DNA of 64,000 nt, from positions 806,001-870,000 of the forward strand of contig NZ_JQMS01000001.1 of assembly GCF_000744835.1 (NCBI RefSeq), read 5' to 3'. Made by a program: the position numbers and the translations under genes. Source of the stretch: Flavobacterium sp. 83 (GTDB lineage Bacteria > Bacteroidota > Bacteroidia > Flavobacteriales > Flavobacteriaceae). Shown one piece after another: positions 46,549 to 56,298 of this stretch (position 1 is the first letter of the stretch; each line of letters begins with the position of its first letter). A model generated the notes under the pieces. That model saw only the letters and a program-made list of their open reading frames with translations, had not been told where the DNA came from and made no database searches.

Positions 46549-47088
46549 ATGAAACGAATTGCATCACTTTTCTTATTAGTAACATTGTTTTACAATGTTC
46601 TGGGATACTATCTGATGTTTGCTTATCAACAAGAGCAAGCATGGGTAACTAGTATGGAAAAGGCACCTAGTTCAGAGATGCACATAATAAAATTAAATGC
46701 TACTTTATATTCTTTTATTGAAGACACTGATTTTGAATATGTAAATGAAGATGTGGTTATAAATAATAAAAGTTACCATATTTTCAAGAAAAGAATTCAA
46801 AATAACGTCTTAAGTCTTTATTACCTTCATAATTCACATCAGGATGCAATAGGTAAAGACCTAAAAGACATTGTTGACAATCAATTATTCAATGGATCTT
46901 CTTCAAAAGACGCTCCAGTAAAAAAACTGATGAAATCTTTTCTACAAGATTACATTCCAAATAATACTATTGCGGTTGATTTTTCTCCAAAAACTGCTAT
47001 TAGCTCAATAGAGCCAATCATTACGCCAAACATGGCATTACATTCCGGATACTTTTCTTTATCGTATTCTCCGCCTGATATGGCATAA
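46549..47088 (+). CDS. Small exported protein of unknown function
   Basis: 179 residues; family not recognised. One N-terminal hydrophobic segment (ASLFLLVTLFYNVLGYYLMFAY, about 4-26) could be an uncleaved anchor or signal peptide; the rest is soluble, with YSFIEDTDFEYVNEDVVINNKSYH early and an acidic/Ser middle. It ends in a proline motif (SLSYSPPDMA). It is the first gene after the 11-bp direct repeats and precedes two beta-barrel genes on the same strand, so it is probably periplasmic-facing and related to their function. A 470-bp gap separates it from the next gene. Confidence 0.75.
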   Translation: MKRIASLFLLVTLFYNVLGYYLMFAYQQEQAWVTSMEKAPSSEMHIIKLNATLYSFIEDTDFEYVNEDVVINNKSYHIFKKRIQNNVLSLYYLHNSHQDAIGKDLKDIVDNQLFNGSSSKDAPVKKLMKSFLQDYIPNNTIAVDFSPKTAISSIEPIITPNMALHSGYFSLSYSPPDMA

Positions 47089-47558
47089 TCTTCTTTATTT
47101 CTTGTGAAACCTTTCACAGACTTAGACTTTTGCAAAAGCATTATAATTCATGATTGCTTGAGCTAAAATGTATATTAATTACAAATAATTTAAAATTTAC
47201 CAGTAAAAAACAACACAATATACTGTTTTTTAAAGCCACTCGTTTTTGAGCTTACAATATTGGTCTATTTATTATTTTACTTTTAATAGGTACGTTTTTC
47301 TGCTTTTTACATCTAGACTTAAATTCATTTGCAAATCTCAACAAAAGATTTCTTAAAACCATTTGTTGCAAAGTAATCTTTTAGCCCGTCATTTTCTTTG
47401 TTATACCTGGGTACCCTTTTTGGCAAGAGCCAAAAATACAATCTTGTATTACATTGATTATATGCCATTTACTATTAAACTGTTTTCATCACCAGTCTTA
47501 TTTAAAAGAAGTTGTGCCAATCTATTTTACATTATTAACCATTCAAACAAACTAAACT
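47089..47558. other. Intergenic region before the beta-barrel genes
   Basis: 470 bp. It has a 16-bp palindrome (TGTGAAA-CC-TTTCACA, 47103-47118) just past the upstream stop, with no T-run after it. A 110-codon frame at 47363-47695 overlaps the barrel gene in another frame and looks spurious. No TAnnTTTG element stands out. Confidence 0.5.
47103..47118. promoter_or_regulatory. Palindrome of unknown role
   Basis: TGTGAAA-CC-TTTCACA, perfect 7-bp arms. It could be a protein-binding site or a weak hairpin at the end of the preceding transcript. Confidence 0.35.
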
Positions 47559-48764
47559 TTGAAAAATTTATCTTTTTTACATTCCGCTTTTATAATTATT
47601 TTATTCGTTACAATCGGTTTCAATACCCAAAATATGACTGCTCAAGGTTGTGTGGCTGTACGCCAAATGGGGGGACAAAACATGAACTCTTCTAATTCCT
47701 ATACTTTAAGTGAAGGGGAGTTTCAAGTAGGAGCAAATTATCGCTATTTTCATTCTTGGAGGCACTTTGTTGGTACAGAAGAGCAACCACAACGCCAATT
47801 AACAGGAGGTGGGTTTGATGCAAACGGAAAAGAACGCGGTAATGCAGTAAACATCTATTCACATGCGGTTGATTTAAATATATCTTACGGATTGACTGAC
47901 CGCATCCAATTGAACGCAACATTGCCTTATGTAAACAATGAACGTTCTCAAATTTTAAAACAAACTACACCGGTAAAAAACACTTATCGTTACAGCGTTT
48001 ACGCTGATGGAATTGCTGATGCGCGTTTAAGTGTAAACTATTGGGTTTTTGATCCAAAAACTGCCAAAAAAGGAAATCTTATGGTAGGATTAGGTGTAAA
48101 ATTAAATACTGGTAGCCATGATCGAAGAGATGACGCACCACAAGCAGACGGAACTACTAAAAGTGTAGTAATGGACCAAGCTATTCAACCTGGTGACGGA
48201 GGTGTTGGTTATTCAGTAGAAATACAAGCTTTTAGACAATTAACCGGGCGTCTTTATGGTTTTGCAAATGGATATTATTTATTTAATCCAAGAGAATCTA
48301 ATGGCACTTTCAAATCAGCACCAAAAGCTGGATTGGAAGGATATGAAATCTACGCTAGTCCAGACCAATATTTTGGACGTGCAGGTTTTATGGCTGCTGT
48401 TGACAAAAAAGAAAATTTCACCGTATCATTAGCTGGAAGATTTGAAGGCATTCCTGCTTATGACGCTTTTGGTGGTCAAGTAGCATACCGTCGTCCTGGA
48501 TATGTTATTGCTGTTGAATATGGCTTTTCATACCGTATAGGAAAACATGGTTTCAGTCTTTACATCCCTTACAATGTTGTAAAAAACCGTATTCAAAGTG
48601 CTGCTGATATTGCTTCTCAAGATTTACAAAATTCAGTAATTACAGATCCAAGCAAATACGTACATGTACAAGGTGATGCCGCTTTTGCAGATTACTCTAT
48701 CAATGTTGGTTATTCATATCGTTTCAATTTGAATAAAAAAATGACAATGTCAATGAAGCATTAA
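47559..48764 (+). CDS. Outer-membrane beta-barrel protein (transporter-like)
   Basis: 401 residues with signal peptide (FLHSAFIIILFVTIGFN, cleavage near MTAQ-G). The start must be TTG 47559 because no ATG precedes the signal peptide. The mature part is a run of amphipathic strands (FQVGANYRYFHSW, VDLNISYGLTDRIQLNATLPYV, NLMVGLGVKLNTGSHD, VEIQAFRQLTGRLYGFANGYY) ending near INVGYSYRFNLNKKM, typical of Phenol_MetA_deg-like outer-membrane channels. The VRQMGGQNM segment after cleavage is Gly/Asn-rich. It is followed by a terminator-like hairpin and then by a second barrel gene, so the two may be partly uncoupled. Confidence 0.8.
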   Translation: MKNLSFLHSAFIIILFVTIGFNTQNMTAQGCVAVRQMGGQNMNSSNSYTLSEGEFQVGANYRYFHSWRHFVGTEEQPQRQLTGGGFDANGKERGNAVNIYSHAVDLNISYGLTDRIQLNATLPYVNNERSQILKQTTPVKNTYRYSVYADGIADARLSVNYWVFDPKTAKKGNLMVGLGVKLNTGSHDRRDDAPQADGTTKSVVMDQAIQPGDGGVGYSVEIQAFRQLTGRLYGFANGYYLFNPRESNGTFKSAPKAGLEGYEIYASPDQYFGRAGFMAAVDKKENFTVSLAGRFEGIPAYDAFGGQVAYRRPGYVIAVEYGFSYRIGKHGFSLYIPYNVVKNRIQSAADIASQDLQNSVITDPSKYVHVQGDAAFADYSINVGYSYRFNLNKKMTMSMKH

Positions 48765-48773
48765 TTTTAGATT

Positions 48774-48810
48774 AACAACTGAAGAGCGTTAATTCTCTTC
48801 AGTTGTTCTT
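48774..48810 (+). terminator. Hairpin after the first beta-barrel gene
   Basis: AACAACTGAAGAG, 8-nt loop, CTCTTCAGTTGTT; perfect 13-bp stem. The following tail (CTTTAG) is short in T, so termination may be partial and allow readthrough to the next gene. Confidence 0.7.
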
Positions 48811-48874
48811 TAGAATAAAATTATAAAAACAAAAGATTACTTATGCCATTTCATAATTAAACCATTTTATTAAA

Positions 48875-49777
48875 ATGAAAAAAATTTACTTAAGTTGCTT
48901 ATTATTAGTACCTATTTTCATGAATGCTCAAACAGATATTGATGGCATCATGATGAGCAAAAACAACTTTTGCGTTGGAACAATATACCAATACAGTAGT
49001 TGGGATCAATATTGGGAAGGTGATTTCAAGAGAGAAAATCTAAACCTTGGCACCGTATCCACAAAATCCATTGGTCTAATGGGAAATTATGGTATCTCAG
49101 ATAAATTGAATGCTATTTTTAGTGTGCCGTATGTAGAAACCAACGCTTCTGCTGGAACCATGAAAGGTCAAAAAGGAATTCAAGATCTTTCGCTTACGCT
49201 AAAATACATGCCTCTGGAGAAAACAGTTGGCCAATCCACCTATTCCATTTATGTATTGGGAAGTTATTCAACACCACTATCCGATTATCCCGCTGATTAT
49301 TTACCATTAAGTCTCGGTTTACGAAGCAAAACCGCTTCATTGCGATTAATGGGAGATTATCAGAGAGGAAACTTCTTTGCTACATTATCTGGTGCTTATG
49401 TAAAAAGAGCGAATATAACAATTGACAGAAATGCTTATTTAACTGACGAAATCCATTATACAAACGAAGTTGATATGCCTGATGCCATTTCAGTGAACTT
49501 TAGAGCTGGTTATCGTTCTAATAGATTAATTGCTGAGTTCATTATAGACAATTGGGTAACCCAATCTGGAGGATTTGACATTACAAAAAATAATATGCCT
49601 TTTCCAAGTAATACAATGAATGCACTAAAATATGGTGTTAATTCAAAATATACATTTAAAAAAATACCTGAATTATCTCTTGTAGGCGGTTATAACTATG
49701 TTGTAGAAGGTAGAAACGTTGGAAAATCAGACACCTTTTATGGTGGTTTGTTTTATGTGATTAATTTTAAAAAATAG
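48875..49777 (+). CDS. Outer-membrane beta-barrel protein
   Basis: 300 residues, signal peptide MKKIYLSCLLLVPIFMNAQ. The mature part alternates strands such as NFCVGTIYQYSSWDQYWEG, IGLMGNYGISDKLNAIFSVPYV, YSIYVLGSYSTPL, FFATLSGAYVKRANI and ends SDTFYGGLFYVINFKK, consistent with a 12-strand or so barrel with the terminal aromatic residue needed for outer-membrane insertion. Distantly like the preceding protein. The haloperoxidase-like gene starts 9 bp after its stop, so those two are surely co-transcribed. Confidence 0.8.
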   Translation: MKKIYLSCLLLVPIFMNAQTDIDGIMMSKNNFCVGTIYQYSSWDQYWEGDFKRENLNLGTVSTKSIGLMGNYGISDKLNAIFSVPYVETNASAGTMKGQKGIQDLSLTLKYMPLEKTVGQSTYSIYVLGSYSTPLSDYPADYLPLSLGLRSKTASLRLMGDYQRGNFFATLSGAYVKRANITIDRNAYLTDEIHYTNEVDMPDAISVNFRAGYRSNRLIAEFIIDNWVTQSGGFDITKNNMPFPSNTMNALKYGVNSKYTFKKIPELSLVGGYNYVVEGRNVGKSDTFYGGLFYVINFKK

Positions 49778-49786
49778 CAAATCAAG

Positions 49787-51343
49787 ATGAAAAATAAAAT
49801 ACAAAAAATAGCCTACACTACTCTTATAACTTTATTTCTTGCCTGTACTTATTCATGTAGTGATGATATTACTGAAAAAAACGAACAATTTCAAGCTTTA
49901 AATCCTACCAATACAGATGATGCAGCCGGAACTTGGAAAACTTTTTTATTAACAACTCCAAACGAATTCCCACTTGATGCACCTGTTGCCACAAGTACAC
50001 CAGCATACACAAGAGAAATCAATGAAATAAAAAGCTACCAAGTCAATATATCAGAAGATCAAAAAAGAATAATAAAATATTGGAGCGCTGGTGGTGTTTT
50101 ACGCTGGAATGAAATCATGCGAACTTTAGTGGCAAGACACAACCGTCCTCCTTATCAAAATGAAGATGGAACCTATCCTGCACCATCAGCGGCGAATCCT
50201 TTTGCAAATCCGCAATTTCCATTTTCAAATCCACCTTATGCAGCTAGAGCTTATGCCTATGTAAGTGCAGCCCAATATGACGCAATGGTTGCCACTTGGT
50301 ATTATAAAAAACTATACAATAGAGCAGCTCCGTTTACTGTTGATGCAACATTACAAGTTTTAATTCCAAAAAGTCCTATGCCTTCTTATCCTTCAGAAGA
50401 CGGTGTATTATCTGGTGTAACTGTTGAATTATTAAAACTATTGTTCCCAACTGAAATCGCATACATTGACGGAAAAGCAGAAGAACAAAAACTGTATCGC
50501 ATTATAAGCGGTGCTAACGTTCGTAGTGATGTAGATGCCGGTATCATTTTAGGCAGAAAAATTGCGGCAAAATTTATCGCACGTGCCAGTACAGATGGAG
50601 CTGGGGCTGCTATTGGGAACCAAGCACTTTGGACACAATTAGAAACACAAACTTTGGCTACTGGAGAAACACCATGGAAATCTTTAGAATTACCTACCAG
50701 ACCACCTATGTTACCATTATTCGGAAAAGTCAAATCATTCCTTATGACTCCTGAAATGGTTATAGCGAACCGTCCAGCTTCACCCCCGTCTACAAAATCA
50801 GAACAATTTGCAAAAGAATTAGCTGAAGTAAAAAATTATGCCAATAATCCATCCAGAAAGAACATGGAAATTGTTACTTTTTGGGCTGATGGCGTAGGAA
50901 CTTATACACCACCCGGGCACTGGAATGCTATTGCATCAGAGTCATTTGTAGAACAAAATTATAGTGAAGTACGATGGGCAAGAAATATGGCATTATTGAA
51001 TATTGCTATGATGGACGCCGCCATTAGCTGCTGGGACGCTAAGTATACTTATTTTAATCCAAGACCATCACAAATGGATCCTTCTATAAAAACAATGACT
51101 GGAACACCAAATTTCCCTTCTTATGTATCGGGTCATTCTACTTTTAGTGGAGCTGCTTGCGTAGTTTTATCACATTTAATTCCTGAAAAATCGCAGCGTT
51201 TTATAAATATGGCAAAAGAAGCATCTGATTCTAGAATGTTTGGCTGTATCCACTATAGAAGTGATTGTGAAAAAGGACTTGAATTAGGCGAAAAAGTGGG
51301 TGGTATTGCTCTCGCTAGAGCCGCTACTGACGGTGCTGAATAA
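49787..51343 (+). CDS. Vanadium-dependent haloperoxidase / PAP2-family lipoprotein
   Basis: 518 residues. The N-terminus (ITLFLACTYSC-SDD) is a lipoprotein signal with a lipobox Cys. The C-terminal half holds the vanadate/phosphate site shared by haloperoxidases and PAP2 phosphatases: KYTYFNPRPSQMDPSI, PSYVSGHSTFSGAACVVL (PxxxSGH), and SRMFGCIHYRSDCEKG (the R-x5-H pair). This supports either halide oxidation with peroxide or phosphatase activity; the sequence alone does not decide. It follows the second barrel by 9 bp and is followed by a terminator at 51408. The pairing of a barrel with this enzyme suggests a periplasmic enzyme with its own outer-membrane port. Confidence 0.87.
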   Translation: MKNKIQKIAYTTLITLFLACTYSCSDDITEKNEQFQALNPTNTDDAAGTWKTFLLTTPNEFPLDAPVATSTPAYTREINEIKSYQVNISEDQKRIIKYWSAGGVLRWNEIMRTLVARHNRPPYQNEDGTYPAPSAANPFANPQFPFSNPPYAARAYAYVSAAQYDAMVATWYYKKLYNRAAPFTVDATLQVLIPKSPMPSYPSEDGVLSGVTVELLKLLFPTEIAYIDGKAEEQKLYRIISGANVRSDVDAGIILGRKIAAKFIARASTDGAGAAIGNQALWTQLETQTLATGETPWKSLELPTRPPMLPLFGKVKSFLMTPEMVIANRPASPPSTKSEQFAKELAEVKNYANNPSRKNMEIVTFWADGVGTYTPPGHWNAIASESFVEQNYSEVRWARNMALLNIAMMDAAISCWDAKYTYFNPRPSQMDPSIKTMTGTPNFPSYVSGHSTFSGAACVVLSHLIPEKSQRFINMAKEASDSRMFGCIHYRSDCEKGLELGEKVGGIALARAATDGAE

Positions 51344-51407
51344 TTTATATAAATAAGTTGATGGTTTGTTTTAGTGGTTTGTTTTAATATTTCATTTTAT
51401 CAACTAC

Positions 51408-51445
51408 AGCCTAACAGACGTTGGAAATCTGTTAGGCTATTTATT
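51408..51445 (+). terminator. Terminator after the haloperoxidase-like gene
   Basis: AGCCTAACAGA, 9-nt loop, TCTGTTAGGCT (11-bp stem), then ATTTATT. Confidence 0.85.
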
Positions 51446-51471
51446 CACTATTAGCTACATATACAATAACA

Positions 51472-51990
51472 ATGATTTCTGACATTGCAAAACAGGAAAC
51501 GAATACAACTAACAATTTCATTATGGAACCAACATTCAAATCCTTTTATTTTAGATTTAGTAAAAAAATGCAAAAACACAGTGTCAATCTGATGCGAATT
51601 TCACTTGCTATAATATACGTCTGGTTTGGTACTTTGAAAATTTTCGGGATGAGTCCTGCAGGAGAATTAGTAGAACAAACTGTTTATTGGTTTAAACCCG
51701 AAATATTTATTCCAATTCTAGGTATTGGTGAAGTAATTATAGGTCTTGGATTACTCATAAAACGATTTATTCCTTACACAATTGTATTGCTATTGATGCA
51801 TATGGCAGTTACCTTTTTTCCTATTTTTATTCTAAAAACAGTCTGTTTTGATGCTTTTCCCTACTGCCCTACTCTGGTTGGTCAATACATAATTAAAAAT
51901 CTTATTTTAATTTCAGGAGCTCTTGTAGTTGCAGCAAAATACAATGAAACCTATTATGCCGAAATGAATTCGAAACTAATTATAAAATAA
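51472..51990 (+). CDS. DoxX/DUF417-like inner-membrane protein
   Basis: 172 residues with four predicted transmembrane segments (about 40-58, 80-98, 102-125 and 138-156 in this frame). VWFGTLKIFGMSPAGELVEQTVYW and ILGIGEVIIGLGLLIKR are like DoxX or YkgB/DUF417 proteins, whose roles are poorly known but often tied to redox or oxidative-stress genes. The start may be the second Met (MEPTFKSFYF, 51523), as the first 17 residues are hydrophilic. The gene has no obvious promoter motif and lies 128 bp after the haloperoxidase-like gene, past a terminator. Confidence 0.72.
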   Translation: MISDIAKQETNTTNNFIMEPTFKSFYFRFSKKMQKHSVNLMRISLAIIYVWFGTLKIFGMSPAGELVEQTVYWFKPEIFIPILGIGEVIIGLGLLIKRFIPYTIVLLLMHMAVTFFPIFILKTVCFDAFPYCPTLVGQYIIKNLILISGALVVAAKYNETYYAEMNSKLIIK

Positions 51991-52075
51991 AGATTGAATT
52001 CGCTTTTCATAATTAAAAGATTATCTATTTTTATAATTACAGCTAAAACAAATGGTAATTAATCAATAGCATTAG

Positions 52076-52618
52076 ATGAAACCGATAATTTACAAAAGAG
52101 CATCAAGTCTAGATGAACTAGAACAAATTAGAACACTACAATTACAAAATAGTTCCCAAAACATAAGTTCTGAAGAAAAACTTCAAGAAGGATTTGTTAC
52201 CGTACAACACACTGTTGCCCTATTAGAACAAATGAATTCAGCCTGTGCACATATTATTGCAAAAGACAATGATATCGTAGTAGGTTTTGCATTGGTGATG
52301 CTATCCAGCTTTAGAAACGAAATTGAGGTTCTTATACCCATGTTTGAAAGAATCGATGGATTAGTGCCCAAGGATAAAACATTCGTTGTAATGGGTCAAA
52401 TTTGCGTAGATAAAAACTATAGAAAACAAGGAATATTTCGAGGTCTTTATCATTTTTACAGAGAGGAGCTGCAACATCAATTTGATTATTTAATCACCGA
52501 AGTTGCCACTATAAACCTTCGCTCCATGCAAGCACACGAATCCGTTGGTTTCAAAACAATCGATCATTATGAAGAAGATGGTACAGTTTGGAATATAATT
52601 GCTTGGGATTGGACATAA
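52076..52618 (+). CDS. GNAT-family N-acetyltransferase
   Basis: 180 residues, cytoplasmic. Acetyl-CoA-binding motif A is MGQICVDKNYRKQGIFRGLYHFY (V-x-x-x-x-R-x-x-G), followed by the beta5/alpha4 region (LITEVATINLRSMQAHESVGFKTI) typical of GNAT enzymes. The substrate is not evident. It is a single gene, ended by a bidirectional terminator shared with atpC. Confidence 0.88.
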   Translation: MKPIIYKRASSLDELEQIRTLQLQNSSQNISSEEKLQEGFVTVQHTVALLEQMNSACAHIIAKDNDIVVGFALVMLSSFRNEIEVLIPMFERIDGLVPKDKTFVVMGQICVDKNYRKQGIFRGLYHFYREELQHQFDYLITEVATINLRSMQAHESVGFKTIDHYEEDGTVWNIIAWDWT

Positions 52619-52621
52619 AAA

Positions 52622-52647
52622 AAGCCTAACGACTAAGTTAGGCTTTA
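52622..52647. terminator. Bidirectional terminator between the acetyltransferase and atpC
   Basis: AAAGCCTAAC, loop GACTAA, GTTAGGCTTT, with A-run and T-rich flanks. Confidence 0.85.
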
Positions 52648-52669
52648 ATTTTTTATAATCGAAATTACT

Positions 52670-52951
52670 TTAGTCCGCTAAAATAATAACTTTATTATCT
52701 TTCATTTCAATTGTTCCTGAAGTGATTGCTAGTGTATAATTTTGATCATCTAGCTTTGTGAATTTACTGGCTACTTCTTTTGCGAAAGCAAAATTAGAAG
52801 CTGTAATTTTCACAACACCTTTTCCTAAAATAGAAACGATTGGTGCGTGGTTATTCAAAATTTGAAAGCTTCCATCAACTCCTGGCAATGTAACCGAAGT
52901 CACTTCTGCTGAAAATAATTTTGCTTCTGGTGATACTATTTCTAATAACAT
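52670..52951 (-). CDS. atpC: ATP synthase F1 epsilon subunit
   Basis: 93 residues: MLLEIVSPEAKLFSAEVTSV and PGVDGSFQILNNHAPIVSIL are the beta-sandwich domain of epsilon. The usual C-terminal two-helix domain (about 45 residues) is absent, so this is the short form common in Bacteroidota, which should lack helix-based autoinhibition. It follows atpD with an unusual 78-bp spacer that carries a strong palindrome (52972-53020). The remaining ATP synthase genes are not in the window, as usual for this phylum. Confidence 0.94.
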   Translation of the reverse strand: MLLEIVSPEAKLFSAEVTSVTLPGVDGSFQILNNHAPIVSILGKGVVKITASNFAFAKEVASKFTKLDDQNYTLAITSGTIEMKDNKVIILAD

Positions 52952-52971
52952 ATTTTTGTAGTTTGAAATTC

Positions 52972-53020
52972 AAAAGTTTAAAGTTTAAAGTTATGAGTAA
53001 ACTTTAAACTTTAAACTTTT
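52972..53020. repeat. Large palindrome between atpD and atpC
   Basis: Perfect 21-bp arms built from three tandem units of AAGTTTA type, 7-nt loop ATGAGTA. In the atpD-atpC mRNA it would form a stable hairpin; there is no T-run on the minus strand that would make it a classical terminator. Confidence 0.85.
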
Positions 53021-53029
53021 AAACTAATT

Positions 53030-54544
<1,515 letters not shown>

Positions 54545-54625
54545 TTATGTATTTATTAAATAGCTATTTAGGTTTATGAAATAATACCAACCGAAATTTA
54601 TCGATTAGATGCTTTTTTCAGTGCG

Positions 54626-54655
54626 CAAAGATAATTTTTTAAAATATAAAATCAA
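54626..54655 (-). promoter_or_regulatory. Promoter of atpD-atpC
   Basis: On the minus strand TTG (54655-54653), 19-bp spacer, TATCTTTG (54633-54626). This is a full match to the Bacteroidota -33/-7 consensus, 84 bp upstream of the atpD ATG. Confidence 0.75.
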
Positions 54656-54745
54656 TATTTTTTTATAAAAAAACCGCATATTTTTACTGCTTTGTTTTTT
54701 TATATTGTTTTAAAACAAACAAACCTTTATTATTCGGGTAAAAAC

Positions 54746-54780
54746 AAAAAAACCACCACGTTATAAAACGGATGGTTTTT
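54746..54780 (-). terminator. Terminator after the SGNH hydrolase gene
   Basis: AAAAACCA ... TGGTTTTT with an inner CGTT/AACG pair and a small bulge; T-run on the minus strand, 20 bp past the stop. Confidence 0.75.
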
Positions 54781-54800
54781 CATGCCAGACCACAATACGA

Positions 54801-56267
54801 TTATTGAATTATGGCTGGATATAATATCGAATATTGACTCAAATCAACAGGCTTTAATGTTGAAGAATATTTCGCATTTATGGCAGCCGTAAAAGCATTT
54901 GCAATTAAAGCATAACCTCTAGGACTGGGATGAATCCCATCAAGTGAAAACGCCCCACCAGTTACATAAGCCGAAGTAAGTGTAAAACTATTACTAACAA
55001 TTCCTCCACTTGATAATTGAGTCATAATCACTTTCGTATCAACAAAAGCCAGTCCTTTAGCATCAGCAATTGCTTTTATAGTGACATTATAAGCATCTGT
55101 AGCAACTTTAACTTCGGCAATCTCATCTTTAGTCAATATCCATTGATCAGCTAAAGGAACCGAAACCCCATTAACAGCAGCTGGATTACCATTCACAAGA
55201 GTCCCGATAAAAGTTCTAGATGTTAAAACAGGCAAATCCTCAGCAGTAGCTTGTCTATAAGAAGGGATGCCATATGCAGCTAAATTTGTTAAATAACTAT
55301 CAACAACAACAACCGCATTACTGCCCGCAACAAACTTAACCGTTCTCTTTGTTGCTTCTGCAGCCGTAATCAAACCATTTGCCGCAGCATATTGCAATCC
55401 ACCATTATATGCTGCATAACCAGCATTTAATTGAGCAGCCACCTCTGCAGTTAACGGAACTGGATTATAAGGAACAGTTGTAAAATAAGGAAGCGTATTT
55501 ACATAAGGGAGATTTGCAACCACTCCTTTTGCTCCATTTGCAGTTAAATTAGTAACCAAACTTGAATAAACACTTGCAAAAACATTAGGATCAGTTATAT
55601 CATTTCCACCATAAGTAGCCGGATCTAAATTCCCTGTTTGGTTTACACCAACACCCCCAGATGTAGCATAACCCAAGACATCATTCCCTCCAATCCATAA
55701 TGAAAAGAAAGTGGGTGCCTGAACTAAAGCATCGGCCAAAACTGTTGTACCGGACGAAGTTGCAAATCTTGCAAAATAAGGATTTGCTTTACCCGAAGCA
55801 ACTCCGGCAACATTTCCATATCCAGGCGCTACCAAATGATAACTTTTTGCCCCAGGAATTCCTAAATTATTAAAAGGCCCAGTGATTTTAGTACTCACTT
55901 CAGTTGTAGGTGTTCCACTAACCGGCGCAGGCCCTGCGCCATTGAAATACAAGCGAACTCCAGCTATTACATTTCCTCCCAATAACAATCCACCAAAATT
56001 ATCTGATGTAAAAGGTATCTTGAAGTCCCCTCCACCTGCAGTAGCAAATTGCTGAGCTACTATATTTACATAAGAACCTTCCTGTCCTTTTTTGAAAAGC
56101 GCGCCATCACTATAACCTGCCGCAAAAGAATCCCCTAACGCAACATATTTTGTAAAACTAGCCGTCCCCGAACTCACCGGCTCTTCAACGACAGTTGTAT
56201 TATCATCATTATTACATGCTACAAAGCTTAAAGAAACCAATAGTAGCCATTTGAAATTTTTTATCAT
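54801..56267 (-). CDS. SGNH/GDSL-hydrolase lipoprotein
   Basis: 488 residues. Lipoprotein signal WLLLVSLSFVAC-NN. SGNH blocks are visible: KYVALGDSFAAGYSDG (block I nucleophile Ser), FSLWIGGNDVLGYA (block III, GxND) and DGIHPSPRGYALIANAF (block V Asp and His). Family members are esterases or lipases; the long middle region with repeats of Gly/Ala-rich sequence may be substrate-binding. It follows the TonB-dependent receptor gene by 31 bp in one transcript, so the pair probably works together at the outer membrane, perhaps on an acylated nutrient. Substrate unknown. Confidence 0.88.
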   Translation of the reverse strand: MIKNFKWLLLVSLSFVACNNDDNTTVVEEPVSSGTASFTKYVALGDSFAAGYSDGALFKKGQEGSYVNIVAQQFATAGGGDFKIPFTSDNFGGLLLGGNVIAGVRLYFNGAGPAPVSGTPTTEVSTKITGPFNNLGIPGAKSYHLVAPGYGNVAGVASGKANPYFARFATSSGTTVLADALVQAPTFFSLWIGGNDVLGYATSGGVGVNQTGNLDPATYGGNDITDPNVFASVYSSLVTNLTANGAKGVVANLPYVNTLPYFTTVPYNPVPLTAEVAAQLNAGYAAYNGGLQYAAANGLITAAEATKRTVKFVAGSNAVVVVDSYLTNLAAYGIPSYRQATAEDLPVLTSRTFIGTLVNGNPAAVNGVSVPLADQWILTKDEIAEVKVATDAYNVTIKAIADAKGLAFVDTKVIMTQLSSGGIVSNSFTLTSAYVTGGAFSLDGIHPSPRGYALIANAFTAAINAKYSSTLKPVDLSQYSILYPAIIQ

Positions 56268-56298
56268 GGTCGTATTTTTTTTTAAATTAAAGCCTTAA

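Noticed and set aside
47363..47695. 110-codon plus-strand frame before and inside the first barrel gene
   Set aside because: It overlaps the real gene in another frame, has no recognisable sequence and begins in AT-rich spacer.
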